From assembly GCA_026392155.1 (NCBI GenBank), contig JAPLCP010000071.1, forward strand, positions 1 to 45,805: a stretch of DNA of 45,805 bases, given 5' to 3'. The translations under genes and the position numbers were made by a program. This stretch comes from Armatimonadota bacterium. GTDB taxonomy: Bacteria > Armatimonadota > Armatimonadia > Armatimonadales > Armatimonadaceae. Of the stretch, positions 1 to 8,818 are shown in pieces; the first letter of the stretch is position 1, and each line of letters begins with the position of its first letter. The notes below the pieces were generated by a model. The model was given only the letters and a program-made list of their open reading frames with translations. It did not search any database and was not told the DNA's origin.

Positions 1-581
1 CTAACTGTTCGAGAAGTTGGTTCTAAGACCATAGATGCAAAAGGTGACCGGGAAAGAGTAAATGAAGCAGGCGGGTTTTTCTTCGTCATAATCTTACCAC
101 CACCTCCACCATGCGATTTGTTGAAACCAATAATATTCTGATATGAAGGATCAAAAATATTTGCAAAGTTTAAATAGCTAGGAAAAAGAACAGGGTTGGA
201 GTACACTGTACCATCTCCTGGCAGAGGCTGAACAGTAATTCCAGCATGTGCTGTTATTTGTTCAAATATGAATATCTGTGAGGGTACAGGGCCACTCCCA
301 ACCCAATCATACTGAAATTCAATTTCTCCAGAAATATAAGCAGAATATTTTCCAGGCCATGTAGCAGACCCTGGCACATAACCGACATGCCCTCCGGATA
401 AAGGCGAACTTCCATTCATAACATTACCATTAGGCAAGGTCACACTCGTATAAACGATTGGAGATTTTGTCCGAGTGATTTTCCAACCATGATCATTCTC
501 TGAAAGGACGTATCCTTGACCAAATGCACAGTCTACTAGAGCTAAAGGTATCACTAAAGATACAAAATTCCTAATTTTCAT
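1..581 (-). CDS. Partial AT-rich secreted protein of unknown function
   Basis: The gene runs leftward and is open at the window edge; 193 codons are visible. The start is the ATG at 581-579, with a good ribosome site (GAGG, seven bases upstream). Residues 1-21 look like a signal peptide (short basic start, hydrophobic stretch, then CAFGQ as a likely cleavage region). The rest is rich in Gly, Ser, Pro and aromatic residues and includes a run of five glycines. I recognise no domain. Codon use is AT-rich, unlike the GC-rich core to the right, and resembles the genes at 43432 and 45556. An exported or surface protein is inferred only from the leader. Confidence 0.7.
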   Translation of the reverse strand, partial: MKIRNFVSLVIPLALVDCAFGQGYVLSENDHGWKITRTKSPIVYTSVTLPNGNVMNGSSPLSGGHVGYVPGSATWPGKYSAYISGEIEFQYDWVGSGPVPSQIFIFEQITAHAGITVQPLPGDGTVYSNPVLFPSYLNFANIFDPSYQNIIGFNKSHGGGGGKIMTKKNPPASFTLSRSPFASMVLEPTSRTV

Positions 582-617
582 ATAAAAACCTCATTATTTC
601 TCATTTCAGATCATAGT

Positions 618-671
618 GGAATTTCACCCGGAAGTCGTGGGATTTCACCCGGAAGTCGTGGGATTTCACCC
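618..671. repeat. 21-bp tandem repeat, 2.6 copies
   Basis: Units occupy 618-638 and 639-659, with a partial third at 660-671. The first two differ by one base (618-620 GGA against 639-641 GGG). Read on the plus strand, the unit cut after CACCC contains GTGGGATTTCACCC. The array lies 37 bp upstream of the minus-strand gene that starts at 581, so it is in its promoter or leader. Degenerate units of the same length and similar core occur at 43060-43164. Confidence 0.85.
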
Positions 672-854
672 ACTCCTGACACACCAACAGTTCCTATCTT
701 AGAATCCTTGAGTCAGTGAGAGCATAATTGCTCCCGAAAAAAAGTCTATCACATGAATAACATTCAATGCAATACTTAATCTTAAAAAATTTAGACTTTT
801 TTGTGATAGTTCTTTGACACTATCTACCCAACCGTATGGGGACAAACTTTGGGG

Positions 855-870
855 TACAATGCGGCTTATG
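855..870 (+). promoter_or_regulatory. Leaderless promoter of the ABC transporter operon
   Basis: A -10 box TACAAT (855-860) is followed by exactly seven bases and then the ATG at 868. This spacing puts the predicted transcript start on the start codon. A TTGACA at 814-819 is too far upstream to pair with it. Confidence 0.6.
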
Positions 871-3276
871 AAGCCTCTATTTCGCGTCGGTGCTGCGCTG
901 CTTGCGGCGCTGATACTCACCCTCCCCACCCTGGCTCAGAACAAGATCAAGCTTGTGGTATGGGGCTTACAGTCTGGCAAGGAAACCGCTGGACTGGATG
1001 CGCAGATCGCAGAGTTTGAGAAGCGCAACCCTGGCATCACGGTCTCCAACCTCTCAATGGGCGCGGGTACCATGAACCCCCAGAAGCTCATGACGGCCAT
1101 CGTCGGCGGCGTCCCCCCAGATGTTATCAACCAGGATCGCTTCACCATTGGTGACTGGGCGAGCCGGGGGACCTTTACACCTCTGGATAGCTTCCTCGCA
1201 ACAGAGAGCGGCCCTGATGCTGTCAAAGCGGACGACTACTACCCGGCCGCCTGGAACGAGGCACTCTACCAGGGCAAGGTCTACGCCATTCCGACAGGGA
1301 TTGATGACCGGATGCTGATGTACAACCGTAAGCTCTTCCGGGAGGCAGGCCTCGATCCCAATAAGCCGCCTAAGACCTGGGACGAGCTGCGGGACTACGC
1401 CAAAAAACTCACCAAGTACAACGCCGACAAGACCTACGCCAGTATCGGCTTTATCCCAAACTTTGGCAACTCCTGGTTCTACATCTACTCCTGGATGAAC
1501 GGTGGGAGCTTCATGAGCCCAGATGGCAAGACGTGCACCCTAGCCGCGCCTGAGAACATCGTGGCCATGACCTTTATGAAGCAGCTCTATGACGATCTGG
1601 GGGGCTACGATAAAGTCAGTGTCTACCAGTCCGGCTTCCAAGGCGGTGAGCTCGACCCATTTTTCACTGGCAAAGTGGCCATGGTGATTAACGGCGACTG
1701 GATGGTGGGCAACGTGGCCCGCTACGCCCCCGATCTGGACTTTGCCATCGCTCCCCCACCCTCACCCAAAGAGCGCATCGCCCGCAGGGGGCGTTTCGCA
1801 AATGAAAAAGATGAGCACATTACCTGGACGGGTGGCTTCTCTCTGGCAATTCCCAAGGGCACCAAGCACCCTAAGGAGGCCTGGAAGTTTATTCAGTTCC
1901 TCTCTAGTGAGGAAGGCAACCGTATCTACAACAAGGCTCAGAAAGCCTACAATGAGAAGATCGGGCGGCCCTATGTCTTCCGGCTCGCCGCCAACAAAAA
2001 TGTCAATGTGATGCTCTTTCGGGAGTTCTCCCCCGCCAATGAGCGGCTCGCGGGGGCACTCAAGGCCTACATTGACATGCTCCCCCACGCCCGCTACCGC
2101 CCCGTCACGTTTATTGGACAGAAGCTCTGGGATGCTCATGTGCGTGCCTTTGAGCGTGCTTGTCAGGGAGCGCAGACTTCTGAGGCCGCGCTTCAGGAGC
2201 AGCAAGCGCTCGTACAAAAAGAGCTTGACAAGGCCTTCGCTCGCGAGAGCCTGCCACTCTTCAACTGGACACCGCCCGTGCTGGTGTGTGCGGTTCTCGG
2301 ACTGCTCGGGGTGGGCTACGGCGCGTGGCGTGGGCAGAAACTCGTCGGCAAGAGCCGCATGGCCCGTCAAGAGGCGCTGGCGGGCTGGCTCATGGCTGCA
2401 CCGTGGATCATGGGATTCTTGGTCTTTACCCTCGGCCCCATCCTCACCTCGCTCATGCTGGCCTTCACCGACTACGATGTTCTCCACCCCGCACGTGCCG
2501 TCGGGCTGGGCAACTTCAAGGAGCTCCTCACCGACGACCGCGAGCTGATCACCAAGGCGATTGGCAACGCGACCTATCTCTCTGTGTTTGGCATCCCACT
2601 TGGGATGGTGACTGGCCTCTCGATTGCACTGCTACTCAACCAAAAAGTCAAGGGGATGAACTTCTACCGCACGGCGTTCTATATCCCCAGCATCGTCCCG
2701 GCGATTGCCAGCGCGGTGCTCTGGGTGTGGCTACTAGCAGGCGATCCCAACAAGGGCCTGGTCAATGCTCTCTGGAAAGAGACCTTCACGGCCTGGTTTG
2801 GCTGGACTCCTCCCGGCTGGTTTGGCGTCCCTGAGTGGGCAAAACCAGGTCTGATTGTCCAGGGCCTGTGGGGAGCAGGCGGCGGGATGATCCTCTGGCT
2901 GGCGGGCTTGCAAGGTGTGCCCCAGAGCCTCACCGAGGCTGCGCTAATTGACGGAGCCAATGTCTGGCAGCGCTTCCGCAACGTCACCTTGCCGCTGCTC
3001 TCGCCCTATATCTTCTTCAACCTGATCATGGGCACGATCGGTGCCCTGCAAGAGTTCGATAGAGTCTACGTCATCGGGGGCGGCGATGGTGGCACCGGCC
3101 CGCTGGACTCGCTACTGGTTCCCGTGCTCTATCTATTTAACAACGCGTTTCGCTACTTCAAGATGGGCTACGCCAGCGCCATTGCCTGGGTAATCTTCAT
3201 CATCATTCTGGGCCTGACCCTGGTTCAGTGGCGCTTGCAAAAACACTGGGTGCACTACGAGGTAGACAAGAAATGA
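868..3276 (+). CDS. Sugar-binding protein fused to MalF-type ABC permease
   Basis: Residues 1-24 form a signal peptide (MKPLFRVGAALLAALIL...LAQ). Residues about 25-455 resemble a family 1 extracellular solute-binding protein of sugar ABC transporters. A transmembrane segment at about 470-490 and a basic cytoplasmic stretch lead into a MalF-like permease (about 503-802) with the ATPase-contact EAA loop near residue 686 (SLTEAALIDGAN). Import of a sugar or oligosaccharide is inferred from the families. Binding protein and permease are normally separate genes; here they form one continuous frame of 802 codons. The start is placed at 868 because the leader begins there and the -10 box fits; 859 is an alternative ATG. 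The partner permease follows at 3464. No ATPase gene is nearby, so a shared MalK/MsmX-like ATPase elsewhere is likely. Confidence 0.88.
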   Translation: MKPLFRVGAALLAALILTLPTLAQNKIKLVVWGLQSGKETAGLDAQIAEFEKRNPGITVSNLSMGAGTMNPQKLMTAIVGGVPPDVINQDRFTIGDWASRGTFTPLDSFLATESGPDAVKADDYYPAAWNEALYQGKVYAIPTGIDDRMLMYNRKLFREAGLDPNKPPKTWDELRDYAKKLTKYNADKTYASIGFIPNFGNSWFYIYSWMNGGSFMSPDGKTCTLAAPENIVAMTFMKQLYDDLGGYDKVSVYQSGFQGGELDPFFTGKVAMVINGDWMVGNVARYAPDLDFAIAPPPSPKERIARRGRFANEKDEHITWTGGFSLAIPKGTKHPKEAWKFIQFLSSEEGNRIYNKAQKAYNEKIGRPYVFRLAANKNVNVMLFREFSPANERLAGALKAYIDMLPHARYRPVTFIGQKLWDAHVRAFERACQGAQTSEAALQEQQALVQKELDKAFARESLPLFNWTPPVLVCAVLGLLGVGYGAWRGQKLVGKSRMARQEALAGWLMAAPWIMGFLVFTLGPILTSLMLAFTDYDVLHPARAVGLGNFKELLTDDRELITKAIGNATYLSVFGIPLGMVTGLSIALLLNQKVKGMNFYRTAFYIPSIVPAIASAVLWVWLLAGDPNKGLVNALWKETFTAWFGWTPPGWFGVPEWAKPGLIVQGLWGAGGGMILWLAGLQGVPQSLTEAALIDGANVWQRFRNVTLPLLSPYIFFNLIMGTIGALQEFDRVYVIGGGDGGTGPLDSLLVPVLYLFNNAFRYFKMGYASAIAWVIFIIILGLTLVQWRLQKHWVHYEVDKK

Positions 3277-3295
3277 TCCTAGCACTTTCTTTTTT

Positions 3296-3450
3296 GAACC
3301 CATCCCCCCGGCCCCCTTCCCGCTACGAAGGAAAGGGGAGAGGAAAAGGGGGAGCACCGAGAGGGTTTTCTCCCCTCCCTGCCCTGAGGGAGGGTGGCGT
3401 AGCGAGGAACGAGCGAAGCCGGGTGGGTTCGAGCCGGGTGGGTTTGGAAC
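3296..3450. repeat. C-rich/G-rich palindromic intergenic repeat
   Basis: This sequence separates the two permease genes. It starts GAACCCATCCCCCCGG, continues with a C-rich arm, and pairs with GAAGGAAAGGGG. A second inverted repeat is CCCTCCCT/AGGGAGGG near 3395-3415. The tail carries the direct repeat GCCGGGTGGGTT twice. The first half closely matches, in reverse orientation, the sequence at 16617-16680 inside a coding region; looser relatives are at 30758-30826 and 35101-35207. Confidence 0.7.
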
Positions 3451-3463
3451 GGGTGAATTTACA

Positions 3464-4774
3464 ATGAACGCATTTATTTGGCTTCTCGCGATTATCGCGA
3501 TCATCACCGCGCTGATCTACGGCGTCAGTGTGATTGTTGCAGCGGTACGGGTTCGTAATCTGGCGGCAGCGACGGTCACGGCGGCAGTGCTGGCGGGAAT
3601 GCTCGCCCTCACGCTCTTGGTGCGCTTTGCCCCAGTGAGCCTTGCTCTAGGTATCGTCGTGGCACTGGGGAGTGCGCGCTGGCTTCGGGCACTGACGCGC
3701 AATGCCTCCCATGCCAGTGAGATCACGCGGCTCTCAGCGACGCATCTAGCGCTTTTAGTGGGCTCGTTTATGTTCATGGTGCCCTTTGCATGGCTCCTCT
3801 CGACCTCCCTCAAGGCCGATGACGAGCAGGCGGTCTTTCCTCCCGTCTGGATTCCCACGCAGCACCGGACTACCGACCTCCTCAAGATGAAAGATGGCAA
3901 GCCTGCCCGGCTCTCACAAGCAACGGCAGGCGACTATGCCGGAATGCTCGTTGCTGAGATTGAGGAGCTGCCCGATGGCAAGATCCTGGTCAAGCCCATG
4001 ATCAACGAGAACGCGGTCCAAGGCATGGCCCCTCCCAGGCCCATGATGCGCAGCGAGCTCACGAAGCTTCGCCATGTCGCCCCAAAGTGGGATAACTACT
4101 CCGAGGCGCTGGCGTATCTGCCGCCGGACACGCACTACGGCCTGACGTTTTTAGGCAACACGCTCTTTCTGACGCTCATGAGCGTGCTCGGAACGCTGCT
4201 GGCCTCCTCGATGGTCGCCTACTCGTTTGCGCGGCTCTCCTGGCCAGGCCGAAATCTGCTCTTTGGGATCTTGCTCGCCACGATGATGGTGCCGGGTGCC
4301 GTGACCCTCATGCCGCAGTTCTTGATCTTCCGGAGCCTCGGCTGGATCGACACGCTCAAGCCACTCTGGGTACCCGCATTCTTTGGGTCAGCGTTTAATA
4401 TCTTCATGCTGCGCCAGTTCTTTCTCAGCATCCCCGGCGAGCTGGAAGACGCGGCAAAGATAGACGGCTGCGGCCCGTTTGGGGTCTACTGGCGCGTGAT
4501 GCTGCCGCAAGTAAAGCCCGCGCTGGCGGCGATTGCGATCATGGCCGTGATGGGCGCGTGGAACAACTTCCAGGGACCGCTGATCTATCTCAGCTCCTCG
4601 GAGCACATGCCACTTGCCTACGGGCTCCAGCTCTACCAGCAGCAACACGGCGGCGAGCCTGGCCTGCTCATGGCCGCCTCGACCATGGTCGTGATGCCGA
4701 TCATCCTTCTCTTCTTCTTCACTCAGCGCTACTTTATCGAAGGCGTCAGCCTCACAGGACTCGGGGGACGTTAA
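3464..4774 (+). CDS. MalG-type sugar ABC transporter permease
   Basis: This 436-residue protein is the second permease of the transporter that starts at 868. The EAA loop is clear (ELEDAAKIDGCGPFGVYWR, in the last third) and six core membrane segments can be placed. Two features are unusual. The N-terminus has about 95 extra residues with two or three additional membrane segments. A polar insert of about 75-80 residues lies between PPVWIPT and KWDNYSEAL, where related permeases join these motifs almost directly; it should lie outside the membrane after the first core segment. The start ATG follows the palindromic repeat directly, with only a weak GGTGA upstream, so it may be translated from the transcript of the preceding gene. 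Confidence 0.85.
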   Translation: MNAFIWLLAIIAIITALIYGVSVIVAAVRVRNLAAATVTAAVLAGMLALTLLVRFAPVSLALGIVVALGSARWLRALTRNASHASEITRLSATHLALLVGSFMFMVPFAWLLSTSLKADDEQAVFPPVWIPTQHRTTDLLKMKDGKPARLSQATAGDYAGMLVAEIEELPDGKILVKPMINENAVQGMAPPRPMMRSELTKLRHVAPKWDNYSEALAYLPPDTHYGLTFLGNTLFLTLMSVLGTLLASSMVAYSFARLSWPGRNLLFGILLATMMVPGAVTLMPQFLIFRSLGWIDTLKPLWVPAFFGSAFNIFMLRQFFLSIPGELEDAAKIDGCGPFGVYWRVMLPQVKPALAAIAIMAVMGAWNNFQGPLIYLSSSEHMPLAYGLQLYQQQHGGEPGLLMAASTMVVMPIILLFFFTQRYFIEGVSLTGLGGR

Positions 4775-4826
4775 AAAGAATAACATACTTCTCCTAAATT
4801 TATCCACTTTGTCCGAAAGAGTAAGT

Positions 4827-7169
4827 ATGAAGACACTTTTTGGGACAAGACAGGGCTGGGTGGGGATCTCCACGGTGCTCATGCTGGCGGCGCTGATCAC
4901 GGAGCGCCTAGCGCATCCGCTGGCCGCGACGCTCTTTGATGTGGCATCGGACTTCTTTAGCTTACTCGGCGTGCTCTTGCTGACGATCACGCCGCTTGCG
5001 CTGGAGGTACTGATCCATCGTGGGAAAAGTGAGGAGCTCGTGCGTTGGGGCCGAGCCTTGGGCGGTGTGGCGCTGTGCTTTGCATGGCTGCTGCACCTGA
5101 TGATGTGGCCCATCTACTGCATCGCCTGGGGTGGCCTGATCGCCGGGCCGATTATGACCCTTCAGAGCCTAACCAGCATCCCACAACATACCAAGCTTGG
5201 CGAGTCGCTCCAAGTTTGGCTCTATGGCTTTCTGGCCTACGCGCCGCTTGTCACCACGATCGTTCTGCTCTGCCAGCAAGCGTTTCTTAAGACCCTCAGC
5301 GATAGTCTTGCTCGCTCGCGGCGGATCTACTGGCTCTCCCTCACGGCGGCGGCGGTGGTATTTTTGTTGCGCCCCGCGGTGATGGGCTACCATGTGCGGC
5401 AGGCCCTGAGCACCAAGAGCGATGCCCAGCGCGAGAAATCGCTCACCCTACTGCGGCTCTTTGGCGCGGAGTACGACCTGCGAGTGCGTGCGTTCCGACG
5501 TCCGCCCACCTACCCAATGTTTCTGGCGGGTGGCGGCATCTTCACCAGTGAGATCTTTGGACAACGCGGGGAGACGCCCGACGAGGCGCGAAAGGTCTAC
5601 TTCCTGATGACGGGAACGCCGTTTAGCAAGGCCCCGACGCCGCCTGCCCAAAAGAGCCTGCTGGACCAGAACGACCAGATGCAGATCGAGGAGACGGGCG
5701 GTGAGCGGGTTGGCTCCACCATAGACGGCCTCAAGCTGGCCCTCTCGGAGCGCGAGGTGCGCTACTCCCCCAGCACCCAGACGGCGCAGACACACTGGAC
5801 GCTCGCTTTTGAGAACACCACCAGCGAGTCGCAAGAGGCCCGTGCCACGATCACGCTTCCCGAAGGTGCGGTCGTCAGCGATGCCTGGCTCTGGATCAAC
5901 GGGGAGCAGCGCCCGGCGGCCTTTGGCGGAAAAGCCCAAGTCCGTGCCGCCTACCAGGAAGTCGCCGTCGTCCAGCGCCGCGACCCGCTCCTCGTCACCT
6001 GCACCGACCCGCGCCGTGTGCTCCTCCAGTGCTTCCCCGTACTCCCCAAGAAGTCCATGCAGATCCGCCTGCAGATCACACAAACAGCGTTTGTTGGCAA
6101 GCTGACTCCTGCGCAGCTCACCGAGGTGAACTTTGAGCAGCCTAGGACGACGATCGAGCACACCAAGGTCAATGGTAAGCCCTGGAGCGGCGAAGCACTT
6201 GCCGTCGCGCCACTTGCCCTGCCCGCCGGACTCGTGCAGAAAGCGGCTCCCAATGTTGGCCCAAGCGATGTGATCGTCGCCGTGGACACGTCGGCGAGTG
6301 TCGGAGAGAAGATCGAGATCACCAAGTTAATCACCGCGCTCAAGACACTGCCAAGCGGCTCGCGGGTGAAGTTTGTCAACACCCGCATCGAAAAAGGTGA
6401 CGAGAGTGGCTGGAGCGACGCGGCGCAGGTGTCAGAGAGTTTCTTGCGCGCACAGCACTTTGTCGGTGGCGTGGACGCGGTTCCCGCCCTCAAGCGCCTG
6501 AGCCAACTTACGGAGCGCCCGACGACGATACTCTGGCTACACGGCCCCGTCCCGCAAGAGGCCGTCTCCCCCCAGCCACTCTTGGAGGCGCGGAGCCTGC
6601 ATAACAACACGCCATCGCTGGTAGGGCTCTTAGTCGCGCCGGGCCAAGATGTGGTCATGGACGCGCTGGCCACCGACAAGCGCATCCACACTCTAGAGGG
6701 CACCGACTGGCCCGCCGCCGTTCAGCGAGCCGCACAAGCCGCAGCCCGTACATTGGCTCCCCCAGGATTGGGGGCGGGGGGGGAATCCAGTGTACGGGAA
6801 GCTGTCCCACTGGGCGGACGGGAGCCTGCGCTCGGGGGCATCTATATCGCCCCCAACACGGATGCCGATAGCCAGACCGACTGGGCACGGCTTGCCGCCA
6901 CGAGCCGGGTGCTCCGCGCCTGGTACACTGGCTACGACCAAGATGCCCTCGCAAAAGCCGCTGCCCGCCGACGTCTCATCACGCCCCTCTCGGGTGCTGT
7001 CGTGCTGGAGAGTATCGAGCAGTACAAGCGTCATGGTCTTGATCCCAACAGCGGCCAGCCCCAGTCCGGTGCCCCCGATGTCGCCAGTGCCAGCGTCCCT
7101 GAACCCGGAACACTCGCCTTCGTGAGCCTTGGCGGCTTGATCTTTCTAGCACGTCGCCGAAGAAGATAG
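4827..7169 (+). CDS. Membrane VIT/vWA-like protein with PEP-CTERM tail
   Basis: The ATG at 4827 is preferred over a TTG at 4809 because GAAAGAG precedes it; this gives 780 residues. The first 190 residues hold about five membrane segments. Residues about 300-430 resemble a VIT domain (vault / inter-alpha-trypsin type), and about 478-600 a von Willebrand A-like fold (DVIVAVDTSASVGEK). The C-terminus is a PEP-CTERM sorting signal: VPEPGT, a hydrophobic helix, then six basic residues. Known VIT proteins of the MSEP-CTERM/exosortase type have a similar layout, so surface anchoring by an exosortase is inferred; none is encoded here. Residues about 638-672 are low-complexity and encoded by palindromic DNA, probably a repeat insertion. 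Confidence 0.78.
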   Translation: MKTLFGTRQGWVGISTVLMLAALITERLAHPLAATLFDVASDFFSLLGVLLLTITPLALEVLIHRGKSEELVRWGRALGGVALCFAWLLHLMMWPIYCIAWGGLIAGPIMTLQSLTSIPQHTKLGESLQVWLYGFLAYAPLVTTIVLLCQQAFLKTLSDSLARSRRIYWLSLTAAAVVFLLRPAVMGYHVRQALSTKSDAQREKSLTLLRLFGAEYDLRVRAFRRPPTYPMFLAGGGIFTSEIFGQRGETPDEARKVYFLMTGTPFSKAPTPPAQKSLLDQNDQMQIEETGGERVGSTIDGLKLALSEREVRYSPSTQTAQTHWTLAFENTTSESQEARATITLPEGAVVSDAWLWINGEQRPAAFGGKAQVRAAYQEVAVVQRRDPLLVTCTDPRRVLLQCFPVLPKKSMQIRLQITQTAFVGKLTPAQLTEVNFEQPRTTIEHTKVNGKPWSGEALAVAPLALPAGLVQKAAPNVGPSDVIVAVDTSASVGEKIEITKLITALKTLPSGSRVKFVNTRIEKGDESGWSDAAQVSESFLRAQHFVGGVDAVPALKRLSQLTERPTTILWLHGPVPQEAVSPQPLLEARSLHNNTPSLVGLLVAPGQDVVMDALATDKRIHTLEGTDWPAAVQRAAQAAARTLAPPGLGAGGESSVREAVPLGGREPALGGIYIAPNTDADSQTDWARLAATSRVLRAWYTGYDQDALAKAAARRRLITPLSGAVVLESIEQYKRHGLDPNSGQPQSGAPDVASASVPEPGTLAFVSLGGLIFLARRRRR
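6745..6798. repeat. Palindromic G-rich insertion inside the VIT protein gene
   Basis: CCCGTACA at 6745-6752 pairs with TGTACGGG at 6791-6798. Between them, CCCCCA and TGGGGG form an inner hairpin, followed by a run of eight G. A related G-rich palindrome (CCGCCCC/GGGGCGG) lies just after this gene at 7179-7204. The stretch encodes a Gly/Pro-rich segment and keeps the frame. Confidence 0.6.
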
Positions 7170-7174
7170 GAAAG

Positions 7175-7204
7175 CCCTCCGCCCCCGATTGGGAGGAGGG
7201 GCGG
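7175..7204. terminator. GC-rich inverted repeats between convergent genes
   Basis: CCCTCC (7175-7180) can pair with GGGAGG (7191-7196), and CCGCCCC (7179-7185) with GGGGCGG (7198-7204). The site lies between the stops of two convergent genes (7169 and 7216), where a two-way terminator is expected. There is no T run. Confidence 0.45.
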
Positions 7205-7215
7205 GGAGGAAGGTG

Positions 7216-8058
7216 CTACTTCGTCGGCGCGGGCACAAAGACGAGCCAGTCGGCTTCGGCCTTGAGCTCGGCAGGATTAGCGGTTCGGACATTGGCCACG
7301 GGAACGACTTTCACCAGCGCGATCTTAGTTCCGAGCGGGCGCTTGAAGTGCGTCCGCGCCGCCGTTCCCATTCCCCCATCGGAGTGGAAACTTCCGTTCA
7401 CATGGTAGACCACGTGGCCTTTGTCCAGCGCTTTGACAATCGTCTCTGCCATCGTGTCATCGCGGAGGCACTGTGCTTCGTAGATGCTGCGGAGCCGCGC
7501 CTCGCTCATGGCGGGGCCGTGGCTGGCTCCCATCCCGGTCATCGTGGCGTAGAACTTTGTCTGGTAGGCATCTCCCAGCGGAGCGGTGATGGCGGCGGCG
7601 ATAAGAGGCTTCTCGACAGGCATGAGGCCCTCTAGCCCGGCAAGCCCTTTTTGTCCAACAAGCCGGACGTATTTATTGGGCGCATTGGAGCCAAACACGG
7701 CGAGCTTGTTGGCTTTGGCGTACTCCACCATCGCGCGGTAGTCCGTCGGATAGGTCTTCCAGAGCGTCACGGCTTTTGCAAACGCCGCCTCGTCGATCTT
7801 GCCTGAGAGATAGTCGTCTAGGCCGGGCTGACCGTCGCGCTCGATCATCTCCATCGCGAGCGCTAATTTCGGCCCGATTTTTTTGTGCAGCTCCGCAAAA
7901 AGCCGCGCTTCGAGCTTGTGCGTCTCGGGATCGTCGTGCTGCTCGCCCAGAAAAATCGCATTGGCCTGAGCCAGCCGCCCCGCTAAATCCCGCCAGCGCA
8001 GAGTACGCCCCGTCGTTGCTTCAACCACTCGCCAGTTCTCTGTCTCATCTCGCATCAT
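7216..8058 (-). CDS. ChaN-like (Tiki/DUF399 superfamily) protein
   Basis: This 280-residue protein has the two hallmark motifs of ChaN-type proteins: FLGEQHDDPETH near residues 36-47, and NGSFHSDGGMGTAAR in the C-terminal third. Characterised relatives are iron-regulated, haem-binding lipoproteins, and wider relatives include metal-dependent proteases of the Tiki/TraB group. I see no signal peptide or lipobox here, so the location is uncertain. Two adjacent ATG codons open the frame; either is possible. It begins two bases after the stop of the gene ending at 8061 and is probably last in a run that starts at 9437. Confidence 0.75.
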   Translation of the reverse strand: MMRDETENWRVVEATTGRTLRWRDLAGRLAQANAIFLGEQHDDPETHKLEARLFAELHKKIGPKLALAMEMIERDGQPGLDDYLSGKIDEAAFAKAVTLWKTYPTDYRAMVEYAKANKLAVFGSNAPNKYVRLVGQKGLAGLEGLMPVEKPLIAAAITAPLGDAYQTKFYATMTGMGASHGPAMSEARLRSIYEAQCLRDDTMAETIVKALDKGHVVYHVNGSFHSDGGMGTAARTHFKRPLGTKIALVKVVPVANVRTANPAELKAEADWLVFVPAPTK

Positions 8059-8060
8059 GG

Positions 8061-8468
8061 TCAGATGATACCTGAAAGGGCTTGCCTAAAGCGCTCTGCC
8101 CACTCCCAGCTCTCAAAGCCGGTGATCGGAGCCACGGTCACACATGCTCCCGGCTCACAAAGCGGCTCTAGCTCAGCCATGATGGCTTGGGTGTGCTCAA
8201 TAAAGCGTGGGTAGGCGGCGGCGGCGAAGTCTTCATCGCCCAAAGTTGCCATGAGATCGGCATGGCCTATGGAGAGGTGAACTTGGGACGCTTTGACTCC
8301 CATCTCTTTCCACTGCGGGATCTGGACGTAGCGCACGGCGGCGATAGTCGCCTCGGGGCGGGCCAGAGGAATGATGCGCAGGCCGTCGGGGGTTTCCCGC
8401 ATGTGGCGCGTATCGCCCAGCGTGACCAGATAGTGTGGCCTATTGGCCATATTCAGGCTCAGTCGCAT
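8061..8468 (-). CDS. Conserved-looking protein of unknown function
   Basis: A 135-residue soluble protein starting at the ATG at 8468, which overlaps the last eight bases of the upstream DUF192 gene (ATGCGACTGA). The frame extends further upstream but would then overlap that gene deeply. Visible features are several His residues, a charged central part and no membrane segment or signal peptide. I do not recognise a family. Tight coupling to the genes on both sides suggests translation from the same mRNA. Confidence 0.65.
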   Translation of the reverse strand: MRLSLNMANRPHYLVTLGDTRHMRETPDGLRIIPLARPEATIAAVRYVQIPQWKEMGVKASQVHLSIGHADLMATLGDEDFAAAAYPRFIEHTQAIMAELEPLCEPGACVTVAPITGFESWEWAERFRQALSGII

Positions 8469-8818
8469 TGAAGCGTCTCCCCCACCATGACGGTGATTCC
8501 CTCGCGCTTGCCCGCCACCCACTCCCAGGCAACAACGGCTCCAGCGACGGCAGGTGCGATGCGAAACGGGGGGAGCGTGAGAGTGTGCAGCACTTTTCCG
8601 GAGGCATCACAGTAGGCAATCTCCAGCGGGAAGCGCACCCCGATGGAGTGGAGCCGCTCGCCTTCGGTCAGCGGAATGGCTAAGGCGAGGTTGGGATCGG
8701 GACTGCGAAACAGCCAGCCACGGCCTCGCTCGACAAAACTTGCCAGCCACCGTGCGTCACTCGCCACAGCTCTCCCCGAGTCGGTGCGGAGGCTAAAATG
8801 AGTGCGGAGGCTAGACAC
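8459..8818 (-). CDS. DUF192 family protein
   Basis: The sequence from RGWLFRSPDPNL through SIGVRFPLEIAYCDASGKVL to GITVMVGETLQC follows the pattern of the DUF192 (COG1430) family: a small beta-rich domain with an aromatic FPLDI-like core strand. Biochemical function of the family is not established. I place the start at the GTG at 8818, which overlaps the stop of the regulator gene (GTGTCTAG) and gives 119 residues. An upstream ATG at 8866 would overlap that gene by 56 bp. Unlike many family members it has no signal peptide. Confidence 0.65.
   Translation of the reverse strand: MSSLRTHFSLRTDSGRAVASDARWLASFVERGRGWLFRSPDPNLALAIPLTEGERLHSIGVRFPLEIAYCDASGKVLHTLTLPPFRIAPAVAGAVVAWEWVAGKREGITVMVGETLQCD

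Noticed and set aside
699-929. Minus-strand coding region of 76 codons opposite the transporter gene start.
   Set aside because: It overlaps the promoter and signal peptide of the clear gene at 868 and has no supporting start signals.
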